Below are positions 1 through 10,103 of a DNA stretch of 64,000 bases, piece by piece. The position numbers and the translations under genes are program-made. How positions within the stretch are numbered: position 1 is the stretch's first letter; the number at the start of each line of letters is the position of its first letter. Below the pieces are notes generated by a model. That model was given only the letters and a program-made list of their open reading frames with translations, searched no databases and was not told where the DNA came from. Source of the DNA: Burkholderiales bacterium (GTDB lineage: Bacteria; Pseudomonadota; Gammaproteobacteria; Burkholderiales; Nitrosomonadaceae); contig JABTUQ010000008.1 in NCBI GenBank assembly GCA_015075225.1, forward strand, positions 48,288-112,287, given 5' to 3'.

Positions 1-1371
1 GCCAGTCAGGTACATGAAGTTCGCCTGCGCCTGGCGGGGCAAGGTTTGCCCAAAGGCAGCCTGTCCGGTTTCGAAATTCTGGAAAACCAGAAATTCGGCT
101 CCAGCCAGTTTCTGGAACAAGTTAATTACCAGCGCGCTCTGGAAGGAGAACTTTCACGCTCGATTCAATCCCTGTCGGCCGTTCAGGGAGCGCGCGTGCA
201 TCTGGCCATCGCCAGACCAAGCGTATTTACCCGTGAACGTCCCCAGCCCAGGGTCTCCGTATTACTGAATCTGCATCCTGGCCGGATGTTGAGTGCCGAA
301 CAGGTCAGCGCCATTGTTCATCTGGTTTCCAGCAGCATTCCCGATCTTCCGGTCAAAAACGTTACCGTTATTGACCAGCAAGGCAATCTGCTGAGCGGGC
401 AAAAGGATAATCAGGCGGAAACCGGGCTCGACCCCAGCCAGCTCAAGTATGTGCAGGACATGGAGCAAAATTTCATCCGGCGTATCGAAGCCATTCTCAC
501 GCCAATTACCGGTCAGGATAACGTCCATGCACAGGTAACGGCGGATGTCGATTTTTCCCATATCGAGCGCGCTGAAGAAACCTACAGACCCAATAACAAT
601 CCGGCTGAAGCCGCCGCTGTTCGCAGTCAGCAACAATCCGAATCGATTTCCATTTCCCAGCCGGAAGGAGGCGTACCTGGCGCATTGTCGAATCGCCCCC
701 CGGCTCCGGCTGAAGCACCGGTAGAAGCCAAGCAAAGTTCGGAAGCGGCCGCCAAAACTACGCCAACCGATACCCGGAAAGAATCCACCACCAACTATGA
801 AGTGGATAAAACCGTGGCTCATATCCGCCAATCCACCGGGCGGATCAACCGGCTCTCGGCAGCAGTAGTCATCAACCACCGGACAAAACTGGATGCTGAA
901 GGCAACCCGGTGAGCGAGCCGCTCGCTGATGAAGAAATCGCGAAACTCACCGCATTGGTCAAACAGGCCATTGGATTTGATGAAAAACGTGGAGACACAC
1001 TCACCGTCACCAGCAGCCAGTTCAATCCAAAAGGAGACATCGCCGAAGATCTGCCGCTCTGGAAAGATCCTGATAAGGTGCAACTCACCAAGGATATTGG
1101 CAAACAACTGTTGATCGCAGCGCTGGTGCTGTTCTTCCTGCTAAAAATTTTCCGGCCTTTTCTGCGCAATCTGCTGCCTCCTCCACCACCGCCAGCTGTT
1201 CCCGTTTTAGCATCGGCTGGAAATAATGTAGTGCAAGGAGAAACCATGATTGAAACCACCAAGGTGGTCACACTGGAAGAAAATCTCGAAAAAGCCAGAT
1301 TGCTGGCAGCCAATGAACCGGCCATAGTGGCCAATGTCGTCAAGGGATGGATATCAGGCAATGGACAATGA
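1..1371 (+). CDS. fliF: Flagellar MS-ring protein FliF (3' part)
   Basis: The frame is open from base 1 and stops at 1371, so the N-terminus lies upstream of the window. FliF builds the inner-membrane MS ring that carries the flagellar rotor and export gate. The visible 456 residues include the periplasmic ring-building region (NYQRALEGEL, VSAIVHLVSSSIPDL), a low-complexity Pro/Ala-rich stretch, one membrane segment near visible residues 368-385 (LLIAALVLFFLLKIF) and a cytoplasmic tail ending VVKGWISGNGQ, the segment that binds FliG. Its stop overlaps the start of fliG, as expected for a flagellar operon. Identification is firm. Confidence 0.95.
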   Translation, partial: ASQVHEVRLRLAGQGLPKGSLSGFEILENQKFGSSQFLEQVNYQRALEGELSRSIQSLSAVQGARVHLAIARPSVFTRERPQPRVSVLLNLHPGRMLSAEQVSAIVHLVSSSIPDLPVKNVTVIDQQGNLLSGQKDNQAETGLDPSQLKYVQDMEQNFIRRIEAILTPITGQDNVHAQVTADVDFSHIERAEETYRPNNNPAEAAAVRSQQQSESISISQPEGGVPGALSNRPPAPAEAPVEAKQSSEAAAKTTPTDTRKESTTNYEVDKTVAHIRQSTGRINRLSAAVVINHRTKLDAEGNPVSEPLADEEIAKLTALVKQAIGFDEKRGDTLTVTSSQFNPKGDIAEDLPLWKDPDKVQLTKDIGKQLLIAALVLFFLLKIFRPFLRNLLPPPPPPAVPVLASAGNNVVQGETMIETTKVVTLEENLEKARLLAANEPAIVANVVKGWISGNGQ

Positions 1372-2355
1372 TGGCGTTTTGAAAAGTGCAATTCTGTTGA
1401 TGTCGCTGGGAGAAGAAGAAGCATCCCAGGTATTTCGTTTTCTCGGCCCCAAGGAAGTTCAGAAACTGAGTGAAACCATGGCCACTCTGAACGACATCAA
1501 ACAGGAAACAATAGAAACCGTACTGGAAGAATTTTGCCAGCATGCAGAAGGCAAAACCTCACTAGGGCAGGATGCGCTTGATTATCTGCGCAAGGTGTTG
1601 ACCAGGGCACTGGGTGAAGAAAAGGCTAACAACCTGATGGATCGCATCAGCCAAGGAGATGACACCAGCGGTATCGAGAGCCTGAAATGGATGGATGCCG
1701 CTTCGGCAGCAGAACTGATCAAGAACGAACACCCGCAGATTATTGCCACGATACTGGTCCATCTTGGTAGGATCAATCCAGTGCCATCCTCGGGCTGTTT
1801 ACCGAACGATTGAGAAATGATGTCCTGTTGCGCATTGCCACACTGGATAGTGTTCAACCAATCGCCCTGCGCGAATTGAATGGCGTATTGGGCAAACTGC
1901 TGTCAGGCACCGACAGCATCAAGAAACCGCGCATGGGAGGAGTGCGCGCAACGGCGGAAATCCTGAACTTCATGCCCAGCGCACTGGAAGCCAACATCAT
2001 TGAAAACTTCACCCAATACGATGAAGAAATCGCACAAAAAATCATGGATGAAATGTTCGTTTTCGATGATCTGTTGAAAGTGGATGACCAGGGCATCCAG
2101 CTGTTGCTCAGGGAAATCCAGTCGGATTCGCTCATCACCGCGCTCAAGGGCGCCAAGGAAGAATTGCGCACCAAAATCTTCAAAAACATGTCACAACGTG
2201 CTGCCGAAGGATTGCGCGAAGATCTTGAAAGCAAAGGCCCGGTCCGCGTCTCCGAAGTGGAAGCTGAACAGAAGAAAATTCTCAAGACTTTACGCCAGCT
2301 TGCCGATGATGGCCGTATCGCACTAGGTGGAAGTGGAGCAGATGGCTTTGTCTGA
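1361..2355 (+). pseudogene. fliG: Flagellar motor switch protein FliG, split by a one-base frameshift
   Basis: FliG couples the rotor to stator torque and sits on FliF. I prefer ATG 1361 (MDNDGVLKSAILLMSLG) over 1334 because it matches the family N-terminus and overlaps the fliF stop by 11 bases. The frame runs to about 1770 (NEHPQIIATILVHLGR), then leaves it. FliG-like sequence resumes one frame over as DQSSAILGLFTERLRNDVL and continues to 2355, including the torque domain. Restoring one G in the GG run near 1770 would give HLGRDQSS and a protein of about 331 residues, the normal length. As written, the protein ends after about 150 residues. This is either a sequencing error or a motility-killing mutation. 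Confidence 0.9.
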
Positions 2356-2417
2356 TATTTTTTCCATTTCTGCCATCCGGTTTAACCAATGCACCACAAT
2401 GGACAAAGGAATGAACT

Positions 2418-3137
2418 ATGGAAGCAGCTCATGTCATCCCCAAAAAAGACCTTTCTTCCTGGCAAAAATGGGAACCCGGCACATTTGACCAGCTCAAGAA
2501 CCGGCAAAAAACCGAATCGCAACCTCCAGCTCCCCAGACACCGGAACCGGTAATTTCACCCGGAAAACCGGCAGCCAGTACTGCGAAAACGATCGAACAG
2601 GAAGCCATCGTTTTACCCACTGCCGAGCAGATAGAACGAATCTACCAGCAGGCACAGGAAGAAGGAAAAACAGCCGGATACGAAGAAGGCAAGGAACAGG
2701 CCGCACACGAAACCGCCAGAGAAATACACCAACTGCAATCCCTGATCCAGACATTCGAACAGGAATTGATGCAGATTGATCAGGTAATTGCCAAAGATCT
2801 GCTGGCACTCTCGATCGACCTGGCCAAAAAAATCACTACTCAAGCGCTGCAAATCAAGCCCGAACTGATCTTGCCAGTTGTGGAAGAAGCGTTGCGTCAG
2901 CTGCCTTCCGTCTCACAGCACGTGAAGATTATGGTACACCCCGATGATGCCGGAAGGATTCGCAGCCATCTGAAAAGCCAGTTGCCGCACATGAAATGCC
3001 AGATCCATGAAGATGCACAGATCGAACCCGGCGGCTGCCGGATCGAATCCGGTGGCTGTGAAGTAGATGCAACACTGGCCACGCGCTGGCAACGCATTCT
3101 CGAACCGCTTGATCAAAATCCAGATTGGCTGACATGA
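2418..3137 (+). CDS. fliH: Flagellar assembly protein FliH
   Basis: FliH is the peripheral stator and negative regulator of the FliI export ATPase. This 239-residue protein has a Pro/Thr-rich N-terminus, a charged region with alternating small residues ([19 protein letters not shown]) typical of the FliH coiled coil, and a C-terminal domain with [14 protein letters not shown] and the late motif [16 protein letters not shown]. It sits between fliG and fliI, and its stop overlaps the fliI start as ATGA at 3134. A ribosome-binding site (AAAGGA) lies before ATG 2418. Confidence 0.9.
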   Translation: MEAAHVIPKKDLSSWQKWEPGTFDQLKNRQKTESQPPAPQTPEPVISPGKPAASTAKTIEQEAIVLPTAEQIERIYQQAQEEGKTAGYEEGKEQAAHETAREIHQLQSLIQTFEQELMQIDQVIAKDLLALSIDLAKKITTQALQIKPELILPVVEEALRQLPSVSQHVKIMVHPDDAGRIRSHLKSQLPHMKCQIHEDAQIEPGGCRIESGGCEVDATLATRWQRILEPLDQNPDWLT

Positions 3138-4558
3138 CAGAACCCAGCATCGCCGGTACATTCAAATCAGCCCGCATCTCGCTCTGGCAGGATTACATCC
3201 GCAGCTGCCGACTCCTGGCCGAACCATCCCATCCATACCGTGTCAGCGGTACATTGACCCGGGTGGCCGGCCTGGTCATGGAAGCAGTCGGCTTGAAACT
3301 GGCTGTAGGCACCGGCTGCATTGTCTATCTCCCCAACGGCACCAGTGTTACGGCAGAAGTCGTCGGTTTTTCCGGAGATCGGCTTTTTCTGATGCCATCA
3401 GGTGATATTTATGGCCTGACGCCTGGCGCAAAAGTTGTTCCAATCGAATACACCGGGCCGGCGCCGCGTATCGGTGTCACACAACATCCGCGACGCCGTG
3501 CGGCTGACCGGGCCAAACACATCAGCGTCGGCCCGGAACTGCTTGGCCGCGTATTAAATGGCGCAGGCGAACCGCTTGATCAACTTGGCCCGCTGCATTG
3601 CGAACACAGCGTGCCGCTCTACAGCCGCCCGTTCAACCCGCTGGAACGCGCACCCATCGAGACAATACTGGATGTCGGCGTGCGGGCAATCAACACCCTG
3701 CTATGCGTGGGCCGTGGCCAGCGCATGGGATTGTTTGCCGGTAGTGGCGTGGGCAAAAGCGTATTGCTCGGCATGATGGCGCGCTACACCAGCGCGGATG
3801 TCATCGTCGTTGGTCTGATTGGTGAACGAGGCAGGGAAGTACAGGAATTTATTGAACATATCCTTGGCTCGGAAGGATTGGCACGCTCGGTCGTTGTTGC
3901 CGCACCGGCCGATACTTCACCGCTGATGCGTTTGCACGGCGCCGCCTATGCCACCGCCATCGCCGAATATTTCCGGGATCAGGGCAAGCATGTTTTGCTG
4001 ATCATGGATTCGCTCACCCGCGTTGCCATGGCGCAGCGGGAAATTTCTCTTGCCATTGGCGAACCACCTGCCACCAAAGGTTATCCGCCTTCCGTCTTTG
4101 CCCGCCTGCCGCAGCTGGTAGAGCGCGCCGGTAACGGACGGCATGGCAGCGGATCGATCACCGCCTTTTACACCGTGCTGACTGAAAGCGACGATCCGAA
4201 TGACCCTATCGCCGACAACGCCCGTGCCATCCTTGATGGACATATCGTTCTTTCCCGGCGTCTGGCAGAAGCCGGCCATTATCCAGCAATCGACATTGAA
4301 GCCTCGATCAGCCGTGTCATGTCCGCACTGGTTTCACCCGACATGCTCAATCTGGCGCTGCGTTTCAAGGCAACCTACTCACGCTACCAGCGCAGCCACG
4401 ATCTGATCAGTGTCGGCGCCTACACACCAGGCACCGACCCCCAGCTGGATCAGGCCATTGCGCTGCATCCGTCGCTGGAATCCTTCCTGCAGCAAGGCAT
4501 GTTTGAACGGGAAAGTTATCTGGGAAGCATTAAGAAACTGGTTGGCTTGCAACTGTAA
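3134..4558 (+). CDS. fliI: Flagellum-specific export ATPase FliI
   Basis: FliI energises type III export of flagellar subunits. The 474-residue protein carries the P-loop GSGVGKS (about residues 200-206), the ERGREVQEF motif of the F1/V1-like ATPase family, the Walker B stretch [13 protein letters not shown] and a C-terminal domain ending KLVGLQL. A longer frame opens at TTG 3125, but ATG 3134 is preferred because it overlaps the fliH stop by four bases, which suggests translational coupling. Length matches the family. Confidence 0.95.
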   Translation: MTEPSIAGTFKSARISLWQDYIRSCRLLAEPSHPYRVSGTLTRVAGLVMEAVGLKLAVGTGCIVYLPNGTSVTAEVVGFSGDRLFLMPSGDIYGLTPGAKVVPIEYTGPAPRIGVTQHPRRRAADRAKHISVGPELLGRVLNGAGEPLDQLGPLHCEHSVPLYSRPFNPLERAPIETILDVGVRAINTLLCVGRGQRMGLFAGSGVGKSVLLGMMARYTSADVIVVGLIGERGREVQEFIEHILGSEGLARSVVVAAPADTSPLMRLHGAAYATAIAEYFRDQGKHVLLIMDSLTRVAMAQREISLAIGEPPATKGYPPSVFARLPQLVERAGNGRHGSGSITAFYTVLTESDDPNDPIADNARAILDGHIVLSRRLAEAGHYPAIDIEASISRVMSALVSPDMLNLALRFKATYSRYQRSHDLISVGAYTPGTDPQLDQAIALHPSLESFLQQGMFERESYLGSIKKLVGLQL

Positions 4559-4587
4559 CCCACACAAAAAACGCTTATTCATAAAAC

Positions 4588-5037
4588 ATGGCTTCCCTTC
4601 AATCACTCAGGCTACTGCTTGATCACACACAAAAACAGGCAGACGATGCCGCCCTGAATCTGGGAAAACTCAATCAAAAACAGCAGGAAGCGGAAAAAAC
4701 ACTGCAAATGCTGCTGGAGTACCGTGAAAACTATCAAGCCCGGTTTATGGCCACAGCCGGCAATGGCATCAATCTTGCAGACTGGCGCAATTACATGGCA
4801 TTTATCGGGAAACTGGATAACGCTATCAGTGAACAGGAAAAAAATATTGAACATGCCAGACAGCGCACCGAAACTGGAAAACATGAATTCCAGACTCACC
4901 GGAAAAAACTGAAATCCTACGACACACTCCTGGAACGCGCCCGAAATAGCCAGGAAGCACGCGAACAGAAACGGGAACAGCGCCAGCTGGATGAACTCGT
5001 CACAAACAAATTCAGCCGCAATGTGAAACAAAGATAA
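4588..5037 (+). CDS. fliJ: Flagellar export chaperone FliJ
   Basis: This 149-residue protein is strongly helical and charged throughout, as expected for FliJ, a coiled-coil protein that sits in the centre of the FliI hexamer and escorts export substrates. It starts MASLQSLRLLLDHTQKQADD, has long runs of Gln/Glu/Lys/Arg and ends with a Lys/Arg-rich tail. FliJ proteins diverge strongly in sequence, so position between fliI and fliK is a large part of the identification. Confidence 0.87.
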   Translation: MASLQSLRLLLDHTQKQADDAALNLGKLNQKQQEAEKTLQMLLEYRENYQARFMATAGNGINLADWRNYMAFIGKLDNAISEQEKNIEHARQRTETGKHEFQTHRKKLKSYDTLLERARNSQEAREQKREQRQLDELVTNKFSRNVKQR

Positions 5038-5097
5038 TCCGGCATAGTAATTGCTAGATATTTCACATCAACTGAAATCCAAAAGGATGCCACACCC

Positions 5098-6378
5098 ATG
5101 ATCACCCTGCCGAGCACCGCCTCCCAAATACCCGATCTCACCCTGTCTTTTATCAGCCCGCCATCCGGCACCGAACAATCACCCCAGGCGTTTGACAACA
5201 TCCTGACAGAAATGCTGGAACAGAAACCGGTGGAAGAAGAACAGGCCGCTGACCCGGCAGCAATCCCCACACTGCCAATCCTGGCGATCGACATAACAAG
5301 CACGATTGGAACAGCAATGGCTTATACAGAAACGCCTGAAGCAGACGATGCCATCGATCAACCCGGTATCAGCGTGAATACAACAACGGACGAATTGCTG
5401 AACAATCTTTCAACCGGCACACCTTTGGCAAATGCTGGAAAAGCAGCGCCAGTTGAACCGATTCTGACCGAGGAACAACACCAGGCTACCGATACAACCG
5501 AGCTGACACCTGCTGTTGCTGGCGGCCAATTATTTTCTGTTCTGGAGCATCCACCCGTGCCGGGCCAGGCCACCCCCACGATCGCGGATAAACTCACGGC
5601 AGCCGTCAACCAGCCAGCCAGCCAGCCTTTTCCCGCATCATTGCAGGCAGAAGGACAACCTCGCCCAGCCCAGATTCACACCAAAACATCTGCGGGCACG
5701 TTCTCCAGTCCGGTTACGGATACAGCAACCAATACCGCAAGTGACATATCCATTTCTGCCACGCCCGATATGGAATCAGGTGAAGTGCGATCTGCATCAG
5801 AAAACAATCCTGCTCAGATCAGCAGCCCGGCAATTTTTGCCGAAAGCGGCAAATCCTTGCCGCATCCCTCTGCCGCCATCACACCAGCCAGCCATTCAGC
5901 AACAGCGGACACCTTTGAAGTAGCGGAAAACAGCACATCCACCCTTGCCACCCCCTTCCAGCAATCGGACTGGTCAGACACATTCAGCCAAAAAATCACC
6001 TGGCTGGCGACACAACAGATTCAATCCGCCGAGTTGAAACTGAATCCAGCACACCTTGGCCCGATCGAAATTTCACTGAAATTAAACAGCGATCAACAAC
6101 TCATCGCGCAATTTGTATCTCATCATCCGGCTGTGCGCGAAGCCATCGAAACCAACCTGCCAAAATTGCGCGAAATCATGGCCGAAAACGGCATTACGCT
6201 GGCAGACACCTCCGTCAGTGCCGACACACCGCAACAACAGGCAGAAAACGGGCAACACGGCTCTCACCCACGCCACCCGGCAACTAGCAATTATTTTTCC
6301 TATGGTTCTGCAGATCCGGGCACATCATCACCCTTACCGACCACCAGACATACCGGCCTCGTCGATACATTCGCCTGA
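5098..6378 (+). CDS. fliK: Flagellar hook-length control protein FliK
   Basis: FliK is the secreted ruler that sets hook length and switches export specificity. The first 290 or so residues are low-complexity, rich in Ala, Thr, Pro and Ser. The C-terminal domain (about residues 295-380) is recognisable: SAELKLNPAHLGPIEISLKL followed by HPAVREAIETNLPKLREIM and GITLADTSV, the Flg_hook fold. Length 426 is typical. It is the last flagellar gene of this block. No clear terminator follows it in the 286 bases before the next gene, which are AT-rich near the downstream end. Confidence 0.9.
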   Translation: MITLPSTASQIPDLTLSFISPPSGTEQSPQAFDNILTEMLEQKPVEEEQAADPAAIPTLPILAIDITSTIGTAMAYTETPEADDAIDQPGISVNTTTDELLNNLSTGTPLANAGKAAPVEPILTEEQHQATDTTELTPAVAGGQLFSVLEHPPVPGQATPTIADKLTAAVNQPASQPFPASLQAEGQPRPAQIHTKTSAGTFSSPVTDTATNTASDISISATPDMESGEVRSASENNPAQISSPAIFAESGKSLPHPSAAITPASHSATADTFEVAENSTSTLATPFQQSDWSDTFSQKITWLATQQIQSAELKLNPAHLGPIEISLKLNSDQQLIAQFVSHHPAVREAIETNLPKLREIMAENGITLADTSVSADTPQQQAENGQHGSHPRHPATSNYFSYGSADPGTSSPLPTTRHTGLVDTFA

Positions 6379-6664
6379 CACCATCCGGCGCTTGCCCGCC
6401 GACATCAGAGCAATACCGGCCCGCAGCTCGGCCACAGTCAAACTGGAACACGGCACCTCCAATGTCAAGTTATAACCAGTCAGCATACCGGAACAAAACA
6501 CCAGACCACCTTTTCTTCAACCAACCACAAATTGTCTACCAGAAATTCTTTAGAAATTTATTTTCTACTTTCCTGCTAAAGCAACCACGCAAATGACCGT
6601 TGGTTAGATTCAGTAAACATTTTTTACTAATTTTTAATGAACCTAACCAAAGAGGTACATAACC

Positions 6665-7450
6665 ATGTCCATCCAGGCATTTTCTGCGGCACAGATAGCC
6701 GCTTTTACCACCACACAAATTCAGAATCTGACAGTCGATGATTTCAAAAAAATTTCTGCGACACAAATAGCTGCCCTTAAAAGTGATCAAATTGCAGCTA
6801 TCGAAACGCAAGACATGGTTGTTCTCAATGCATCACAAATCAAAGCCTTCGAGGCTCAAGCATTTTCTGACGGAATGCTTGTTTATGGGATAGACAAACT
6901 CACCGCCGCACAGGTTAAAGGTCTGACTACCGATCAGCTGAGCAATCTGAGTACAGCAAACGTCACCGCCATGACCAGCACACAAGTCGCCGCCCTGTCC
7001 GCCGCTCAGGTAAACAGCTTCACTAGCGCACAAATCCAGGCTCTCTCTGATGATGCTGCCGCCATTAACTTCAAGGGTGTGGGTACTGCGCAAGTCAAGG
7101 ATCTGAGCTCGGATCAGGTCGCCGCTCTGACCGCAGCACAGCTCAAATCACTGACCGCTGACCAGATCAAGGCTGTCGATACCGAAGACCTGGCTCAGTT
7201 GAGTTCTACCAATATCGCCGCTTTTGATGCAAAACAGATCGGCGCATTCACCAGCACGCAGCTCAATGCCATGGATGGAACATGGATCGGATCGATAACA
7301 ACCGCCCAGATCAAAGGCATGACAGGAGATCAGATCAAGAGCATGGATAGCACTCACTTGGGATACCTGACGTCTGATCAGATCAGAGAGCTCACGGCCG
7401 ATCAAGTGGCAGGACTTACCACAGATCAAATTCAATATCTGAATTTCTAA
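6665..7450 (+). CDS. Octapeptide-repeat protein, Ser/Thr-rich, function unknown
   Basis: The 261-residue protein consists almost wholly of an eight-residue repeat of the form [LMF]-[ST]-x-x-Q-[IVL]-x-x, for example LTAAQVKG, LTTDQLSN, MTSTQVAA, LSAAQVNS, LTADQIKA. The register is broken by short inserts around residues 55-80 and 135-145. There is no signal peptide, Cys residue or membrane segment. Such a repeat could form a regular solenoid, and every unit offers a Ser/Thr. Similar AxQIxxLT repeat proteins occur in proteobacterial secreted or surface proteins, but I know no assigned function. The start is supported by AAAGAGGT about 8 bases before ATG. It is followed by a strong terminator and then a GT41 glycosyltransferase gene, so it may be a glycosylation substrate (inference). 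Confidence 0.75.
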   Translation: MSIQAFSAAQIAAFTTTQIQNLTVDDFKKISATQIAALKSDQIAAIETQDMVVLNASQIKAFEAQAFSDGMLVYGIDKLTAAQVKGLTTDQLSNLSTANVTAMTSTQVAALSAAQVNSFTSAQIQALSDDAAAINFKGVGTAQVKDLSSDQVAALTAAQLKSLTADQIKAVDTEDLAQLSSTNIAAFDAKQIGAFTSTQLNAMDGTWIGSITTAQIKGMTGDQIKSMDSTHLGYLTSDQIRELTADQVAGLTTDQIQYLNF

Positions 7451-7488
7451 TAAGCGCCAGGTTCTCGCGTTATTCGGCGTAATCAACC

Positions 7489-7534
7489 ACCCTCGGTATT
7501 GGTACATTCGTATCAATACCGAGGGTTTATTTTT
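7489..7534 (+). terminator. Rho-independent terminator after the octapeptide-repeat gene
   Basis: A perfect 13-base stem (ACCCTCGGTATTG at 7489-7501 pairing with 7514-7526) with a 12-base loop is followed by TTTATTTTT. It lies 38 bases after the repeat-protein stop. The U-tract ends 13 bases before the next start codon and abuts its GGGAGA ribosome-binding site, so the same hairpin sits in the leader of the glycosyltransferase gene and could also act as an attenuator. Confidence 0.85.
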
Positions 7535-7547
7535 GGGAGATCGAAAC

Positions 7548-10103
7548 ATGAAAGTACCGGTACATTCCGATTACGCAAACTGGATTCAACGTATCTGGCA
7601 AAAACAGGTTGAATTTCCTGATCTGGTGACCTACGCCAGCCAACCTGATTTTTCGCCCAGCCTGGCAGCAGTGCTATATCAAACCTGGCTCAAGCGCAAC
7701 TTGTCTCCCTTTAATGCATTTGCCTGGTTCAATCTGGGTGTTCTCCTGTTTTCGGAAAAGGATTTTGCCGGCGCACAAGCAGCTTATGAAAGCGCGCTGG
7801 CGATCAAGCCCGATCTGGTTTCTGCCCGATTCAATCTCGGGCTGGTTTTTGAACGCCTTGGCAAAACAGAAGAAGCCATTGAACAATGGAAGACTGTAGA
7901 AGAAACCGCCAAACCGGAAATATCGGATGAATTTGCTGTACTAATTTCAGCGCTCAACAGTACCGGCCGGTTACAGGAAACGCTCAAGCAATATCAACCC
8001 GCCTGCGCTGCGCTGGAAAAAAGCCTGTTACTGAAACCGGCGCAAAAAGATGTCATCCATCACCTGATCTTCATGCGGCAGAAGCAATGCCAGTGGCCGA
8101 TTTATGCACCCGTTGGCGATACGAATGAAGATACCTTGCGCAATGGGACTTCCGCACTGGCCATGCTGAACGTTTCCGATGATCCCGCCACCCAGCTGGA
8201 AGCGGCACTCAGCTACAGCCGGGCGAAAATACTAGCCAACCTACCCAGCCTTGCGCCAATCCATGGCTACCGGCATGACAAAATCCGCATTGCCTATTGC
8301 TCCGGTGATTTTTGCACGCATCCAGTAGCGATGCTGATGGTGGAACTGCTGGAAGAACATGATCGGGAAAAATTCGAGATCTACGCCTTCTGCTGGTCGC
8401 CCAACGATGGCTCGGGTTTGCGCCAGCGCGTGATTCAGGGCGTGGATCATTACATTCCGATTCACGAATTAAGTGAGGCGGATTCTGCCCGGTTGATCCG
8501 CGAGCATGAAATTGACATTCTGGTGGATCTGCACGGCCAGACCAATAACGCCAGAATCCAGATGCTGGCGCATCGCCCTGCACCCATCCAGATAACCTAC
8601 CTTGGCCTGCCTGCCACCACTGGATTGCCCTGCATTGATTATGTGATTGCCGACCGTTTTCTGATTCCAGAGGAACATGCTGGTTGTTATTCGGAAAAAC
8701 CACTCTACATGCCGGATGTTTATCAGGTCAGCGACCGCAAGCGCGCAATCGGCAAGACACCGACCCGCACTGATTGCGGCCTGCCAGACGATAAATTTGT
8801 GTTCTGTTCCTTCAACAACAACCACAAATACACGCTGGAAGTGTTCACCACCTGGATGAACATTCTGCGGCAGGTGCCCGACAGCGTGCTGTGGCTGCTG
8901 GCCGATAACCCGTGGTCAAGAGCCAACCTGCTGAAACAGGCTGAAGCACAGGGCATTGATCCCAACCGGCTGTTTTTTGCAGAACGCGCGCTGCCAGCAG
9001 ATTATCTGGCGCGCTACCACGTTGCCGATCTGTTCCTTGATACCTTCCCGTTCAATGCAGGCACTACGGCTAACGATGCATTGTGGATGGAACTGCCAGT
9101 GCTGACCATGAGCGGCCGTTCCTTCGCTGCACGCATGGCTGGCGCATTGCTGACCGCTGCCGGTTTGCCCGAGCTGATCACTTATGATCTGAAAACCTAC
9201 GAAAGTAAGGCAATCAAACTGGCGAAAGATGTCAGAGCATTGAAAAGACTGCGCAAGAAATTGGCAGATGCCAAAACAAAAAGCCCGCTGTTCAACACCA
9301 CGCAATTCGCTAGAAACCTGGAAACGCATTACATTGAACTGGTTACCGCTTTCGACCAGCAAACGGCTACCGCCCGGCCTGCCAGACAAGTTGCTCCAGC
9401 TTCCAAACCACTGCAAAAAACAAAACAACTCATTGAAATTGCCACCGAAGCAGAACAATTCCAGGCACAAGGCGACATCGCCAGCGCAATCCAGATTTAT
9501 CGCCAGTGGATCAAACAATCCCAGTCCCAGGATAAATGGGTGGCCTGGTTTAACTTGGGCGCGCTACTCAACAACAATGGCGATTTAACAGGAGCAGAAC
9601 AAGCATTTCAGGCGGTGCTAGAACTACAGCCGAATTTCGCACCAGCAAAAGCAGCTTTGGGGAAAATAGATAATGAGTCAACTCCACAGAAAAATTCTAC
9701 TAAACAAAAACTTTGTAATTATTGCCAAAACGAAGTAGCTGAATTTCTTCCATATCGCAGCAATCAGCAATCGCAGGTAATGCAATCGCTGAATATGATC
9801 GGTTCGGATATTAAAAATTTTGGCTGTCCGCATTGCGGCAGTACTGACAGAGAACGGCATCTGAAGCTCTATTGCTCTGCACTGAAAATTCTGAAAAAAA
9901 ATGCACGTATATTGCATTTTGCCCCGGAATGGAATTTTGCTTCCTATATTGCGCAATTCGATCCAGAAATACATATATTTGCTGATTTACATTCCAAAGA
10001 TCTACGTTTCGAAAACATCAATATTGAAAAAATTCCATATTCTGATAGTTCCTTCGATTTCGTCATTGCCAAATCATGTCATGGAACACGTAGCAAATCC
10101 TGA
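7548..10103 (+). CDS. TPR - GT41 (O-GlcNAc-transferase-like) - TPR - methyltransferase N-part, frameshifted
   Basis: Start ATG 7548 follows GGGAGA; an in-frame TTG 15 bases earlier is less likely. Residues about 60-130 hold TPR units (WFNLGVLLFSEKDFAGAQ, ARFNLGLVFERLGK). Residues about 240-610 form a family 41 glycosyltransferase domain, with CSGDFCTHPVAMLM, ITYLGLPATTG, FCSFNNNHKYTLEV and LFLDTFPFNAGTTAND, the signatures of SPINDLY/OGT enzymes that put sugars on Ser/Thr. A second TPR follows near 655-700 (WFNLGALLNNNGDLTGAEQ), then the start of a methyltransferase with zinc-like CPHCGSTDRERHL and SDSSFDFVIA. At about 10071-10073 an extra A (AAA for AA) shifts the frame and the protein ends early. 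The rest continues in the next entry. Confidence 0.85.
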   Translation: MKVPVHSDYANWIQRIWQKQVEFPDLVTYASQPDFSPSLAAVLYQTWLKRNLSPFNAFAWFNLGVLLFSEKDFAGAQAAYESALAIKPDLVSARFNLGLVFERLGKTEEAIEQWKTVEETAKPEISDEFAVLISALNSTGRLQETLKQYQPACAALEKSLLLKPAQKDVIHHLIFMRQKQCQWPIYAPVGDTNEDTLRNGTSALAMLNVSDDPATQLEAALSYSRAKILANLPSLAPIHGYRHDKIRIAYCSGDFCTHPVAMLMVELLEEHDREKFEIYAFCWSPNDGSGLRQRVIQGVDHYIPIHELSEADSARLIREHEIDILVDLHGQTNNARIQMLAHRPAPIQITYLGLPATTGLPCIDYVIADRFLIPEEHAGCYSEKPLYMPDVYQVSDRKRAIGKTPTRTDCGLPDDKFVFCSFNNNHKYTLEVFTTWMNILRQVPDSVLWLLADNPWSRANLLKQAEAQGIDPNRLFFAERALPADYLARYHVADLFLDTFPFNAGTTANDALWMELPVLTMSGRSFAARMAGALLTAAGLPELITYDLKTYESKAIKLAKDVRALKRLRKKLADAKTKSPLFNTTQFARNLETHYIELVTAFDQQTATARPARQVAPASKPLQKTKQLIEIATEAEQFQAQGDIASAIQIYRQWIKQSQSQDKWVAWFNLGALLNNNGDLTGAEQAFQAVLELQPNFAPAKAALGKIDNESTPQKNSTKQKLCNYCQNEVAEFLPYRSNQQSQVMQSLNMIGSDIKNFGCPHCGSTDRERHLKLYCSALKILKKNARILHFAPEWNFASYIAQFDPEIHIFADLHSKDLRFENINIEKIPYSDSSFDFVIAKSCHGTRSKS

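Noticed and set aside
262-1107. 281-codon open frame on the minus strand
   Set aside because: Antisense to fliF; Phe/Gly/Arg-rich shadow composition.
6665-7450. CRISPR array or tandem DNA repeat
   Set aside because: The periodicity is at protein level (8 residues); the DNA units vary too much and there are no spacers.
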